This document shows, piece after piece, positions 55,330 to 64,000 of a DNA stretch of 64,000 nt; the stretch's first letter is position 1, and each line of letters opens with the position of its first letter. The position numbers were made by a program, and so were the translations under genes. The stretch is from Agapetus fuscipes (lineage: Eukaryota > Arthropoda > Insecta > Trichoptera > Glossosomatidae). Location: assembly GCA_951799405.1 (NCBI GenBank), contig OX637339.1, positions 17,360,001 through 17,424,000 on the forward strand, given 5' to 3'. Below the pieces are notes generated by a model. That model did no database searches, was not told where the DNA came from, and saw nothing but the letters and a program-made list of their open reading frames with translations.

Positions 55330-55600
55330 GCATAGGTCTAGTGGTTAACACTTCTGACTTTTAAATGGAAGGTTGTGGGTTCGAATCCCAGCGGAGATCA
55401 AACAAATATAACATTTATATTTTCAAATATGCTTTTCGCAGGGTAAAAAGATTGGTCACTAAAGTTCCATCCAGCTTTACAGCAAATGGGTCTTGCTTGA
55501 ATATTGGTGCTTTTTACAGTGATAACCAAGCTCGCACAGGGCTCTTGAGGTGTGATACACACAAAAACAGCGCTAACCGAATAAATCATCCTAATATTAT
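55330..55600 (+). repeat. tRNA-SINE family C in FAM98 intron 3
   Basis: Head gcataggtctagtggttaac, box B gttcgaatccc, end gcgctaaccgaataaatcat (variant of gctcaccaaataaatca). Confidence 0.85.
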
Positions 55601-55867
55601 TACTATAGGTCGGGATAGGAGACATGTTTGTTTCAGAGATGTTACAGTTGAACAGTGCCCTCGCAGTGATTTATCACTAAATGGCACTTTAAATATTGTC
55701 TTATTATTATATTGTTATCACATTGACAAATTACAATTTACTTTCAAATTAATTACACATTTCGGATATTAGGGGCACTGTTCAACTGTAACATCTCTGA
55801 AACAAACATGTCTCCTATCCCGACCTATAGTAATAATATTAGGATGATTTATTCGGTTAGCGCTGTT
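55566..55867. repeat. perfect 95-bp inverted repeat in FAM98 intron 3
   Basis: 55566-55660 and 55773-55867 are exact reverse complements around a 112-nt spacer. The left arm begins inside the SINE C tail, so the duplication includes SINE sequence. Confidence 0.9.
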
Positions 55868-55918
55868 GAATATTATTATTTAATGATGTATAAAATGTAA
55901 TTTGTCGTGTGTGTGTGT

Positions 55919-56176
55919 TCCTTGACTTATAGGTTGGTATGCGGCTGACCACCCATGCTGTAAAAATGGTTCACTTTGCCAATGTCACCCCTGTCTCAGG
56001 GAAGGACGGCAAGAGTTGCAGGGTGTATGTCCATTTGAGATTTGATTTTTATGTTGTAGGTTCACATGAGGCATGTGCAAGCGCGAACTTGTACGTGTCT
56101 GGTTGTGAGAATGCATGTAATGTGAATCTTCAGTGTAACATATCCTTGCAACTTAGATTAGATTAGATTAGATTAG
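55919..56176 (+). repeat. family A copy
   Basis: Full length; preceded by the LINE-3'UTR-like aaaatgtaatttgtcgtgt. Confidence 0.9.
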
Positions 56177-56957
56177 GGGAACTGTTGTGGGAGAACGTAG
56201 ATTATTGTTGCAGTAACTTTCTTCCTTCTCCAGTTTCAATCCTAGGATTGGTTTGCAGCAATTTTTTTCACTCTTCTCCTCCATTCCTCCCTGTCTTGTG
56301 CGGCTCTTTTAAGGTCTGCATATGATGAGCAGCGCACGTCCACCAACAGGCCCTCCAGGTATTCTTGGCGTGGGCGTCCCCTAGAGTTGGTCCCCTCGGT
56401 CATCTATAATCTATAATCTAAGTTGCAAGGATATATTCATTTAGAGCTCTCAGATGTATGCCCACAAACCAACAAGTGTAGTTCGCGCTTACAAATGCTG
56501 AATGTGTACTTACAAATAAAATCCAAACCTCAAATGAACATAAGCCCCACAACTTTTGCCGACCTTCCCTGAAACAGGGGTGACATTGGCAAAGTGAACC
56601 ATTTTTTACAGTATGGGTGGTCAGCCTCATACCAACCTATAAGTCAAGGAATAATAGTCAAGGTCATCCTCTCCATTATGGCATGCAAGAGACCTTCTTG
56701 TCGTATTACATGGCCGATCCATCTTGCACGCCTTTTAAACAAAGTCCTGAGCAGGTGCCTTCCTCCTTCGGTTATTTGGAGAACCTCCTCATTTGTGGTG
56801 TGGTCTATCCAGGAAATTCCTAGAAGCCTTCTTTACGACCACATCTCGAAAGCCTCTAGTCTCCGTTTATGTCTTTTTGATAGGCACCATGTCTCGCAGC
56901 CGTACACCAAGATACTCCACACATATGTTTTAATGAGGAGTAGTCTCAGTTTCAGGT
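56177..56957 (-). pseudogene. LINE-gamma RT C-terminal region split by family A
   Basis: Parts 56177-56404 and 56669-56957. The minus strand reads a CQRRLE-like segment, RRARWIGHVIRQEGLLHAIM, then (after the insertion) RGRPRQEYLEGLLVDVR and DLKRAAQDREEWRRRVKKIA, ending near NQS. The YADLKRAAQDREEW ending is typical of a widespread arthropod LINE lineage. Confidence 0.8.
56405..56661 (-). repeat. family A copy inside LINE-gamma
   Basis: Flanked by a 7-bp duplication GGTCATC (56398-56404 and 56662-56668); direct proof that family A moves by insertion with target duplication. Confidence 0.9.
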
Positions 56958-57006
56958 AACTTTATCCTCATTTAAATGCTAAAGGGTTTGATATTGTATT
57001 TTCCAG

Positions 57007-57142
57007 CATGAGACCCCCACAGCGCGGGACCTGAAGGACATCCTGGTGGCCCTGAAGATGACCCCACCTCCCGCTGGTATTGCACTCAATGTGCTGTTTG
57101 ATAAACTCAAAACTAAACTCAGGGCGGTCATACAGCAACAAG
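57007..57142 (+). CDS. FAM98: FAM98-family protein, exon 4
   Basis: Acceptor tttccag, donor GTATGT. Encodes HETPTARDLKDILVALKMTP, PPAGIALNVLFDKLKTKLRA and VIQQQ, residues about 137-181, ending in phase 1. Matches the FAM98 segment with 'L..I..AL.M..PP..I....FF..' between the leucine-rich helix and the VGKP motif. Confidence 0.93.
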
Positions 57143-57176
57143 GTATGTTTACAAATAATTCTGCAATGACACCTGA

Positions 57177-57436
57177 TTCCTTGACTTATAGGTTGGTATG
57201 AGGCTGATCACCCATACTGTATAAAATGCCTCACTTTGCCAATGTCGCCCCTGTTTCAGAAAAGGTCGGCAAGAGTTGCAGGGCTTATGTTCATTCGAGA
57301 TTGGATTTTATATTGTAGGTTCACATGCAGCATATTATAAGCGCGAACTTAAATGTGGGAAAAAAAACTTGTGGGAATACATTGAATATAAATCTTCAAT
57401 GTAGTATATCCTTGCAACTTAGATCATAGATTATTG
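57177..57436 (+). repeat. family A copy in FAM98 intron 4
   Basis: Full length; contains a small gggaaaaaaaactt insertion. Confidence 0.85.
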
Positions 57437-57805
57437 ACACTATAACCCAACTTGAGCCTTGTTCTCCAATATGCTGGGCCTTCATCATGGCGCCGTTTAG
57501 TGTCACTAGCCACCCCAAGGGCGCTTATATGTGTTGAAGCTTCTGTTAAACAAATGTGTCTTTAGCAACTTCCTGAAACTGCCAACACTGGTCTCTGTTC
57601 TCAACTCCAGAGGTAGACTGTTCCAGCAGGATGGACCAGCCGAACTATAAGCCCTGTCTCCGAAACTCATTCTGTTTCGTTGTGGAAGTTGAAGCCTGTT
57701 TACGGCGTCACTCTGTGCATAACGAAGAGTGCATCGTTTTCCACCTATCTGGTCGACTCTGCACAATTCACACAAGTACGATGGGGCAACTCCTCTGAGG
57801 GCGTT
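57437..57805 (-). mobile_element. LINE-beta RT C-terminal fragment
   Basis: Minus strand reads LPQRNRMSFGDRAYSSAGPS then CWNSLPLELRTETSVGSFRK and LLKTHLFNRS. Best preserved of the four LINE-beta tails. Confidence 0.85.
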
Positions 57806-57836
57806 CGAATCTAATCTAAGTTGCAAAGATATATAT

Positions 57837-57860
57837 CGTCGTTCGGCATGCAACACCGCG
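57837..57860 (+). repeat. DNA transposon left TIR
   Basis: 24 bp, identical to the right TIR in inverse orientation. If the adjoining AT is counted the repeat is 26 bp and the duplication 2 bp. Confidence 0.9.
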
Positions 57861-58339
57861 GAAGCGACATCAAACAAAATGTGCAGGAGAGCGAAAAAAC
57901 GTGCTGTTTCGATGAATAATCAATGAAATTTAAAAAGATAAAAAAATATTTTATATTCTAATTATATTTCAAATAACTTTCAGAGTAAAAGTATTTTTAA
58001 TTGCGTATTGTAATTTTTACGTTCACATTCGCGGTGTTGTCAATTTTTTTAGGTCAGATATTCGCACATTCGCGGTGTTACCTACTCCATTTTCAATTTT
58101 GCTTACATTTATTTACATGTTGCTTTACCGCATATTTGCCATTTATAATATTTTGAAATATGTATATTTTTAATATTCCGATCTAATTTCAATTGTCTTT
58201 ATTTTGTATCATCTTAAAGAATAACGAAAAAAATGAATATACAAATACTAATGGTAATGTATTTTGTGTAAAATGTATTTTTTCAGTAATATTACAGAAT
58301 TTCACAATTGTCTACATATTTAAGTAAGTATTATTAAGT

Positions 58340-59311
58340 TTAGTGTAGTATCTGGTCGTAAAATGGTTGGCAATCAGCTGGTAAAAATTTCTTCAGCTCC
58401 TGAAGGTGTCGATACTTCGATTCCTTAATTTTTAACGGCTCCTTGGACATTGGAGGAAAATGTGTCGGTTGAATGATTTTCTTTGGACGATGAGGCAAGT
58501 CTGCCAATTCATCATCAAAACTTGTTTTGAATTGAATGATACCAGTTGGTTGGTATAGTAAAACTCGTATGTCCGTAACATTAAGACCAACTCCGCGACT
58601 TGGTTTAATTGACTGATAAATCATGCTGTTTTTGCTTGAATAGTCAACAAAAAAATCATATTTTACCATTTTTGTCTCATATGGGAAAGGTTTTTTTCGT
58701 GCTTCTTGAGTTATCGTGCTGTACTGGCTGGGGAGGTAAATTTCTCTTCCTTTTAATTTGCGTTCTATAACGCTGTGCACAGAGTCACACTCCATTTGTG
58801 TGTGACCCTTTACCAGGAATTTCTGTGTTATAGAGCTGTTATATTTTATTGCTAGATGTAAAAGGGCGTTACTCAGAACACAGTTTCTGTTCTGGTAGGT
58901 ACATCCATCGGAATAAATAATAATTGGCAGTGGATTCTTGTCCAGCACTTCTGTCAGCATGTCAACAAGACAGCTAGCAAAAGTCCAAGAAGTCATATCG
59001 GCGTCTGTCTCCTTAAACCAGTAACACCTTACTGCATGGTTTGTTAGGTTGTATACGGTGTAGTTATGGACAGTGAGCTTTGTTTTATAGTACATTGCAC
59101 TCGCTGTCAAATATGGTGCTACTTTCACAGCTTGCAAGTCCACAGTAAAAACGTGGTGTAGACCTGCAGCTCCTTCTTCCTTGTCTTTACATTTTTCAAC
59201 CCTCGCTCTTTCTTTTTCAATAATGTGCTGTTGGTATGTAGATTCCAACAAATTTCCAACATTAAATTGACTGCACGTGTCACACAAATCTTTTTTTGGT
59301 TTAAATATTTT
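58340..59311 (-). pseudogene. transposase-like protein, C-terminal part (residues 423-745)
   Basis: Continues from 60172 in the same frame once the LINE is discounted. Motifs in joined numbering: KPKKDLCDTC at about 426-435 (zinc-binding-like), FTVDLQ (Asp ~480), IIYSDGCTYQNRN (Asp ~557), KGHTQMECDSVHSVIE (Glu ~596, His ~601, Glu ~605). The D...D...E spacing fits an RNase-H-fold DDE transposase. The same architecture occurs in uncharacterised repeat proteins of many insects. Ends at a normal stop, with no other disruption seen. Lacks its own N-terminus at this locus because of the LINE. Confidence 0.8.
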
Positions 59312-59321
59312 AATGTTAAAA

Positions 59322-59819
59322 AAAAAAAAAAATGCTCGATTGGCGGTACGCAGTGGCATACTTTTACCCACCTTGATGTATGGAAGCGAGGCCTGGACGG
59401 TGAATGAAAGTGAAATTAGTAAAGTCCATACTGTTGAAATGGACTTTCTAAGAAGTATGATTGGGAAAAAACGGAGTGACAGGGTGAGGAATGATTTTGT
59501 AAGAGAAGAATGTGGTGCAAGAGAAAGTGTGAAAGTGAAGATTAAAAGAAGTTTGTTAAGATGGTTTGGGCATATGGAGAGAATGAATGAGGAAAGACTG
59601 ACGAAGAAAGTATATGTTGGTAGAATAGATGGATGTCGTGGTAGAGGAAGACCGAGAAAGGTATGGATGGACCAAATATCCGAAATTGCGAATGAATGGA
59701 ATATCCAGAGTCATAATAAAAGAAGAGCTTGTATGAAGAAGGTTATGACTCTGGAGGAAATGAAAGAAGTATGTAAGGATAGAAAGAAATGGCGGTTGAT
59801 CTGTGATGTTGGCGGCTGA
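59322..59819 (+). pseudogene. RTE-alpha RT C-terminus, intact to stop
   Basis: LLPTLMYGSEAWTVNESEIS, LRSMIGKKRSDRVRNDF, RWFGHMERMNEERLTKKVYV, GRGRPRKVWMDQISEIANEW, RRACMKKVMTLEEMKEVCKD then a stop after DVGG. No frame breaks in this part; endonuclease and RT core are missing through 5' truncation. Confidence 0.85.
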
Positions 59820-59916
59820 GGTTTGTTAAAGTAAAATTGGTTTTATGATTTAGTTTTTTATGTCCATGTATATATTGTGATTTATTGTTTTTAAAAAATG
59901 TAATTTGTCATGTATG

Positions 59917-60171
59917 TTCCTTGACTTATAGGTTGTTATGCGGCTGACCACCCATAATGTAAAAATTGGTTCACTTTGCCAATGTCACCTCTGTTTCAGG
60001 GAAGGACGGCAAGAGTTGCAAGGCTTATGTTCATTTGAGATTGGGTTTTTATATTGTAGGTCCACATGCGGCATGTGTTAGCGCGAAATTATACATATCT
60101 GCTTGTGGGAATGCATTTAATAAAAATCTTAAATGATATATGTCTTTGCAGCTTAGATTAGATTAGATTAG
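59917..60171 (+). repeat. family A unit forming the LINE 3' end
   Basis: ttccttgacttataggttg through gcagcttagattagattag; GGACGGCAAGAG subtype. Confidence 0.88.
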
Positions 60172-61437
60172 AATGTTGGTTTTAGAGAAACATCTGTTGA
60201 AGGTTCTCTCGCTTGCTGGTTTTTCGGTCGGATTGAGAAGTTTTGTTTGTTCAACGTATAACTCATAGACATGATGGAGGTTTCGGACAATTGGTTCTAA
60301 ATATAATTTATTGGTGGACTTTCTACAGTAATGCGACGGTAATTTTGGCAACTGATTTATAAAGTCATTTATCTTTTCTACTATTTGGGTCGTCTTTACT
60401 GGCTTAGTCGTTGCTGGATCCACATTTTGGCAATCTTCATTAATATTCCTACTATTAGTTGTCCAATATCGGACAGTCCATTCTTTAATACCTAGTGTAT
60501 TCAAAAACATTTTCATACACACTGCGATTCTCTCATTCCCGAATTTCAAATGGAATATCTTTGTTTCGCGCCTCCTTGAAACCTCCTCATTCCCCTTTCT
60601 TCGCCTTTTTGGTTGTTTGCAATCAACCATCGACTTGACAAGTATTTTCCTTTCTCCCCAATTCATATCCTTCCAAAAAGTATTAAATATTGACTTTCTC
60701 GTTGCGTCATCAAATTTTTGGCAGTGTTTGGTGGAAACTTTGTTACATATGGAGAGATTGCAAGTAGAACCCATTTTTCGCTCTTCTTTGGGTGAATCTT
60801 GCACAATCTTTTTTTTGTCAATTCTCCTAAATCCGAAATATGAGTTTCCAAGCATTCTCTTTTTTTTCTCTGAATTTCTTTTTGGTTTTATATTTTTATT
60901 ATTTCCTGGAGTGTGTTGATTTGTGTCACCCGCCACACGGCCTTGTTCGTCAATAATTGTAATTGGTGATAATACATTATCTTCTGTATGTGTTATATTT
61001 TGTGGAGTTTTGTTTGGTGGTAGGCATTTATCATCTTCATCCAAGTGCAATATTTCGTCAGTATGAACTATCATCTCTTGATCTACCACAAGGTCTTCGT
61101 CATTTATTAAAATTGGTTTATCCGCAGTATATTGTATTTCCAATAGAAGAGTTTCGCTCGCTGGTGAACATTTATCATCTTCTACAGCAAGGCTTTGTGC
61201 ATTTATAGTATTTGGTGAAAGTAACATAATATCCTCAGTTAAGATTGTTTCCGGTTTTTTGACTTTTTTATGTTTTCTGGCCTCCCTCAATTTGGCATCT
61301 GCAACTAATGACTTGGAAAATCCCAAGGATTCCATGATTTCACTTTCCAAGAATTGTTCTCCGTCATCAGAATCAAAACTCGTATCGGTTTCCATATTTA
61401 GATTACTGAAACAATAATCAAATAAACAATTAAACAT
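60172..61437 (-). pseudogene. transposase-like protein, N-terminal part (residues 1-422)
   Basis: Starts at the ATG 61437 (MFNCLFDYCF); a second ATG at 61395 (METDTSFDSDDGEQ) is an equally good start. Residues ~15-190 are acidic and low-complexity, followed by a basic run (KPKRNSEKKKR). A cysteine-rich region (CNLSICNKVSTKHCQKF, about 231-247), then KPKRRRK-like, then FGNERIAVCMKMFLNTLGIK (about 305-325) precede LPSHYCRKSTNKLYLEP (about 373-389). These blocks occur in the same order in insect repeat proteins of this type. Broken after SKTNI by the LINE. Confidence 0.8.
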
Positions 61438-61868
61438 TTAATAAAAATGCAACACCGCGTATCTGACAAGTATTATACAAGTAATACCGCGGATGTGTAA
61501 CTGACAAAATATAAACACGGTTATGACGACTAAATGTCCTAAATTGCTCGTTAAAATGACGTTACGTATTATCTATTTCATTATAAAACTATTTACTATA
61601 AACAACAGTCAAATCAGAGACTTAAACGCAATAAAAATGCTCACCTTAAGCAGCGACACGTGCATCCGGTGCGCTGTCTGAAATATACAATGGCTGCCAT
61701 GGCACATTCGCGGTGTTGCATTGTAGAAAAACATACGCGGTGTTACATTTTGCCGTTAAAAATGATGTTTTTTACAAATATCCGGCATTTTGTGTATGGT
61801 GATACGCGGAGAAAAAGATAACGAATCGAATTGCATTCAAAAGTCACTTTTGGAAAAAATGTCTCATA

Positions 61869-61892
61869 CGCGGTGTTGCATGCCGAACGACG
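61869..61892 (-). repeat. DNA transposon right TIR
   Basis: Inverse copy of 57837-57860, 24 of 24 bases. Confidence 0.9.
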
Positions 61893-62379
61893 ATATCATT
61901 TAAGATTTATATTAAATGCATTCCCACAAGCAGATATGTATAATTTCGCGCTAACACATGCCGCATGTGGACCTACAATATAAAAACCCAATCTCAAATG
62001 AACATAAGCCTTGCAACTCTTGCCGTCCTTCCCTGAAACAGGGGTGACATTGGCAAAGTGAACCAATTTTTAACAGTATGGGTGGTCAGCCGCATAACAA
62101 CCTATAAGTCAAGGAACATACATGACAAAGTATGATATATAAGGGCGTTAAAAATAGAAACACATATTTTGTACTCAATCCTCTCTGGGACCCGCAGCCA
62201 ATGAAGGCGCTGCAACAGAGGAGAGACATGGTCAGTTTTTCGTCCTCCCAAAAGTTAAATTAAAGACTGCGGTCTAGACTGCTGAAACCTTGGAAGACCT
62301 TGGAAGATCTTGTCCCTTTGGTGTCCGTCTTCTTCGAATCTTTCCTCCCTGATATATTTTTTTAACATAGATTTGTGAA

Positions 62380-62430
62380 GAGGACTTTCACTGTGTGAAC
62401 CACCAAACCCCGAAAAACATAATATCTGTT
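62380..62430 (-). repeat. Penelope-type D scrap in FAM98 intron 4
   Basis: actttcactgtgtgaaccac and caaaccccgaaaaa, the reverse of the D start signature. Confidence 0.55.
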
Positions 62431-62467
62431 ACCAGTTTGAAATGAAGTATTATTTGTTTGTTTACAG

Positions 62468-62622
62468 GTCCCAACTACGTGGGCAGGCCGGTATACAACC
62501 AGACCCTGACGGAGAAGCAGTGGAAGGAGCTGGAGGCGCTGCACAAGGAGCTGTCGGAGGACTACAAGATCAGACGGGAGACCCTCATCACACGCCTGGA
62601 CTGCACCATACAGAGCTTTGAG
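62468..62622 (+). CDS. FAM98: FAM98-family protein, exon 5
   Basis: Acceptor gtttacag, donor GTTAGA (weaker than consensus). Encodes GPNYVGRPVYNQTLTEKQWK, ELEALHKELSEDYKIRRETL and ITRLDCTIQSFE, residues about 182-233, ending in phase 0. The VG.P and DYKIRR.TLI.RLD.T.QSF strings are the best conserved FAM98 motifs. A 5.3-kb intron filled with transposons precedes it. Confidence 0.96.
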
Positions 62623-62766
62623 GTTAGAAATTGTAGTCTCTGTCTCGCCACCATTTAGGTTAGTGGGCAGATGTGAAACTATTCAAATAATTATACAGCT
62701 GTCCCTCGATAATCCAACATGCATGAGACCGAGGTGGTTTCAGATTACCAAAAATGTCGGGTGATG

Positions 62767-63082
62767 AACTAGTTTGGTGTAAAAGAGAGTATGAGAATGA
62801 AAGTACAAAAAAACTTAATGAGATGGTTCGGACATCTTGAAAGAATGGATGATGAACGACTAATGGAGAAAGTGTACAGAGAAAATGTCAGAGGAAAGTG
62901 TGGAACGGGAAGACCGGGGAAGGAATGGATAGACCAAAAGTGAGATTGCGAAAGAATGTAACCTGCAGAGTTAAAATAAGAGAAGAGTATGTATGAGGAA
63001 AGTGAGACACCGGCCACCTCTGCGGAGGCACCGGCCACCCCTAGTGGAACGGCGGCAGGATACAGTACAGTACACGTCAAAA
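62767..63082 (+). mobile_element. RTE-alpha LINE 3' fragment in FAM98 intron 5
   Basis: aatgagatggttcggacatc (MRWFGHL) ... gaagaccggggaaggaatgg, then agtggaacggcggcagg and an ACAGT tail; one frame break. Confidence 0.75.
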
Positions 63083-63091
63083 AATGGCTTA

Positions 63092-63206
63092 GCCAGTCCG
63101 TAGTCTAGTAGTAACGCTTTGGACTCTAGAATGGAAGGTCGAGGGTTTGAATCCTGATGGAGCACGAAAAAATATATCATTTATAATATTCTCTTCGCTG
63201 GGTTGA
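63092..63206 (+). repeat. tRNA-SINE family C head
   Basis: agtccgtagtctagtagtaa, box B gggtttgaatcc, gatggagcacgaaaaa. Confidence 0.8.
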
Positions 63207-63335
63207 AAAGTAAGCTCAGTTGGTAGAGTTCTTGCATTCCATGCCGAGAACTCGGATTCGAATCTCTTCACAAAAAATGAGAACCAGCCTTCTCGGGAGC
63301 TGGGAAACCCCCACTTCAACTGAAGTGGTTGGTGT
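63207..63335 (+). repeat. SINE family B, internally deleted
   Basis: taagctcagttggtagagt with box B attcgaatctc, then jumps to gagctgggaaacccccac. Confidence 0.75.
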
Positions 63336-63530
63336 GATTTTTTCCTATTTTCTGCGAAAGAAAACTCCAAGAAAGAGTGAAAATCCTGTAGTTTGGAAGT
63401 TTGTCGTGAGCATTTTGTTATGAGTTAATAACTATGAAAAGTTACTCCCAACAAAATGCTTTATCCACGATTTCTCAAATCAGTGAATCAGCACTTATTC
63501 AGTTTTACCTTTAATGTGGCGATTTTGAGG
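63336..63530 (-). repeat. MITE family M
   Basis: cctattttctgcgaaagaaa through cttattcagttttacc; the outermost bases of the left end are missing. Confidence 0.75.
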
Positions 63531-63562
63531 CTTGTTGATATTAAAATTGTCTCTCATTTCAG

Positions 63563-63763
63563 TGGTCAGGCAGAGGCGTCAACAACAGAGAGAAGATACA
63601 GACGGTGTTCCGGCCCCTGCGCTCCGCCATGAAGGCCACACCTGCCGTGAAGCTCTCCGACTTCCTGGCTGCGAGGAACGACCTCCTCACCATGAAGAAG
63701 ACCTCGGATGCCTCCGTGAGGATCAACACCATGAGCCAGGTCAACAAGGTCGTCATTGGAAGG
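63563..63763 (+). CDS. FAM98: FAM98-family protein, exon 6 (gene continues)
   Basis: Acceptor catttcag, donor GTCAGT at 63764. Encodes WSGRGVNNREKIQTVFRPLR, SAMKATPAVKLSDFLAARND and LLTMKKTSDASVRINTMSQV through NKVVIGR, residues about 234-300, phase 0. The LAAR.DL...KTS....R..T.S..NKV.IGRV block closes the conserved domain. In relatives a Gly/Arg-rich C-terminal tail follows, so at least one more exon lies beyond the window. Confidence 0.95.
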
Positions 63764-63778
63764 GTCAGTCTAACCATT

Positions 63779-64000
63779 CTAATCTAATCTAATCTAAGTT
63801 GCAAGGATATGTTACATTGAAGATTCACATTACATGCATTCTCACAACCAGACACGTACAAGTTCGCGCTTGCACATGCCTCATGTGAACCTACAACATA
63901 AAAATCAAATCTCAAATGGACATACACCCTGCAACTCTTGCCGTCCTTCCCTGAGACAGGGGTGACATTGGCAAAGTGAACCATTTTTACAGCATGGGTG
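63779..64000 (-). repeat. family A copy, 15 bp after the exon 6 donor
   Basis: Tail ctaatctaatctaatctaag next to the splice donor; the copy runs off the window before its 5' end. Confidence 0.9.

Larger units (their letters stand above)
59318..60171 (+). mobile_element. RTE-alpha LINE insertion in the transposase gene
   Basis: 854 bp, 5' truncated, flanked by AATGTT (59312-59317 and 60172-60177). Carries the RT C-terminus (to 59819), then a 3' UTR whose last ~250 bp is a family A unit, and a TTAGA-repeat tail. It is the only copy in the window linking RT coding sequence and family A in one insertion. Confidence 0.88.
57837..61892. mobile_element. autonomous-type DNA transposon, 24-bp TIRs
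   Basis: Perfect 24-bp inverted ends (CGTCGTTCGGCATGCA...CCGCG at 57837-57860 and its complement at 61869-61892), flanked by ATAT (57833-57836, 61893-61896). The host family A sequence is continuous without the element and one ATAT. The motif CGCGGTGTT recurs below the ends (about 58030, 58071, 61452 inverted, 61709, 61736), as expected for transposase-binding sites. Total 4056 bp, of which 854 bp is a later LINE. Codes for one transposase-like protein on the minus strand. A 4-bp duplication would fit Sola-like superfamilies, but I cannot assign it. Confidence 0.88.
57809..62128 (-). repeat. family A copy split by the DNA transposon
   Basis: Tail at 57809-57836; body and 5' end at 61893-62128 (through cataacaacctataagtcaag). 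Long form extending into catacatgacaaa, as in the LINE 3' UTR. Confidence 0.9.

Noticed and set aside
56150..56176. Telomere-like TTAGG repeats at family A tails
   Set aside because: The unit is TTAGAT or TTATAG, only two to four copies, always at the end of a retroposon.

Overview
The window is a repeat-saturated, AT-rich stretch of an arthropod (most likely insect) nuclear genome. The evidence is spliced genes with GT-AG introns, a BEL/Pao retrotransposon, RTE-like LINEs, Penelope-like sequences, two abundant tRNA-derived SINE families and many MITEs. TAGGTAC/GTACCTA strings are frequent, as in Lepidoptera, but the order is not proven. There is nothing prokaryotic or organellar here.

Host genes are few. 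The one secure gene is the 5' part of a FAM98-family gene (+ strand): six coding exons between 52345 and 63763, with phases that join cleanly over 900 nt (300 codons). The gene continues past the window. Its GC-rich exons stand out in AT-rich introns that are almost entirely transposon. A second, tentative gene is a first coding exon on the minus strand (24660-24543) encoding a short acidic N-terminus that starts MGCNNS and ends at a GTGAGT donor.

Layout. 0-3 kb: RTE-like reverse transcriptase with a 5' inversion, a MITE, short repeats. 3-6 kb: an internally deleted BEL/Pao element (gag-protease only) inserted in a tRNA-SINE, with a 5-bp target duplication. 6-16 kb: dense copies of one ~250-290 bp retroposon, here called family A (5' end TTCCTTGACTTATAGG, tail of TTAGAT/TTATAG units), plus MITEs. 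16-27 kb: two foldback-like elements with inverted arms of ~15-bp subrepeats, three Penelope-type inverted repeats, and the MGCNNS exon. 27-52 kb: a Penelope-type GIY-YIG fragment, more family A, MITEs, a minisatellite, a 5S-rRNA-like sequence next to a tRNA-SINE, and a third foldback element holding a multi-level nest. 52-64 kb: FAM98, with a DNA transposon (24-bp TIRs, ATAT target duplication, 745-residue transposase-like protein) in intron 4 that is itself interrupted by an RTE-like LINE.

Most notable: (1) hammerhead-ribozyme folds can be read by eye in three separate Penelope-type repeat families, with a core-variant version in a fourth; (2) the intron-4 DNA transposon, whose transposase frame becomes continuous again when the LINE and its 6-bp duplication are discounted; (3) three foldback-like elements with subrepeat arms, each invaded by other elements near its centre.

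Repeat families used below: A = TTCCTTGACTTATAGG retroposon; B = tRNA-SINE with head GTCCGGTCGATAGCTCAG; C = tRNA-SINE with head GACCGGTCCGTAGTCTAGTGG; D, E, F = Penelope-type inverted repeats; G, H, K, M, Q, R, S = TIR-bearing MITE-like families; L = foldback-like element; RTE-alpha, LINE-beta, LINE-gamma = reverse-transcriptase families. Repeat boundaries without a target-site duplication are good to about 10-20 bp.
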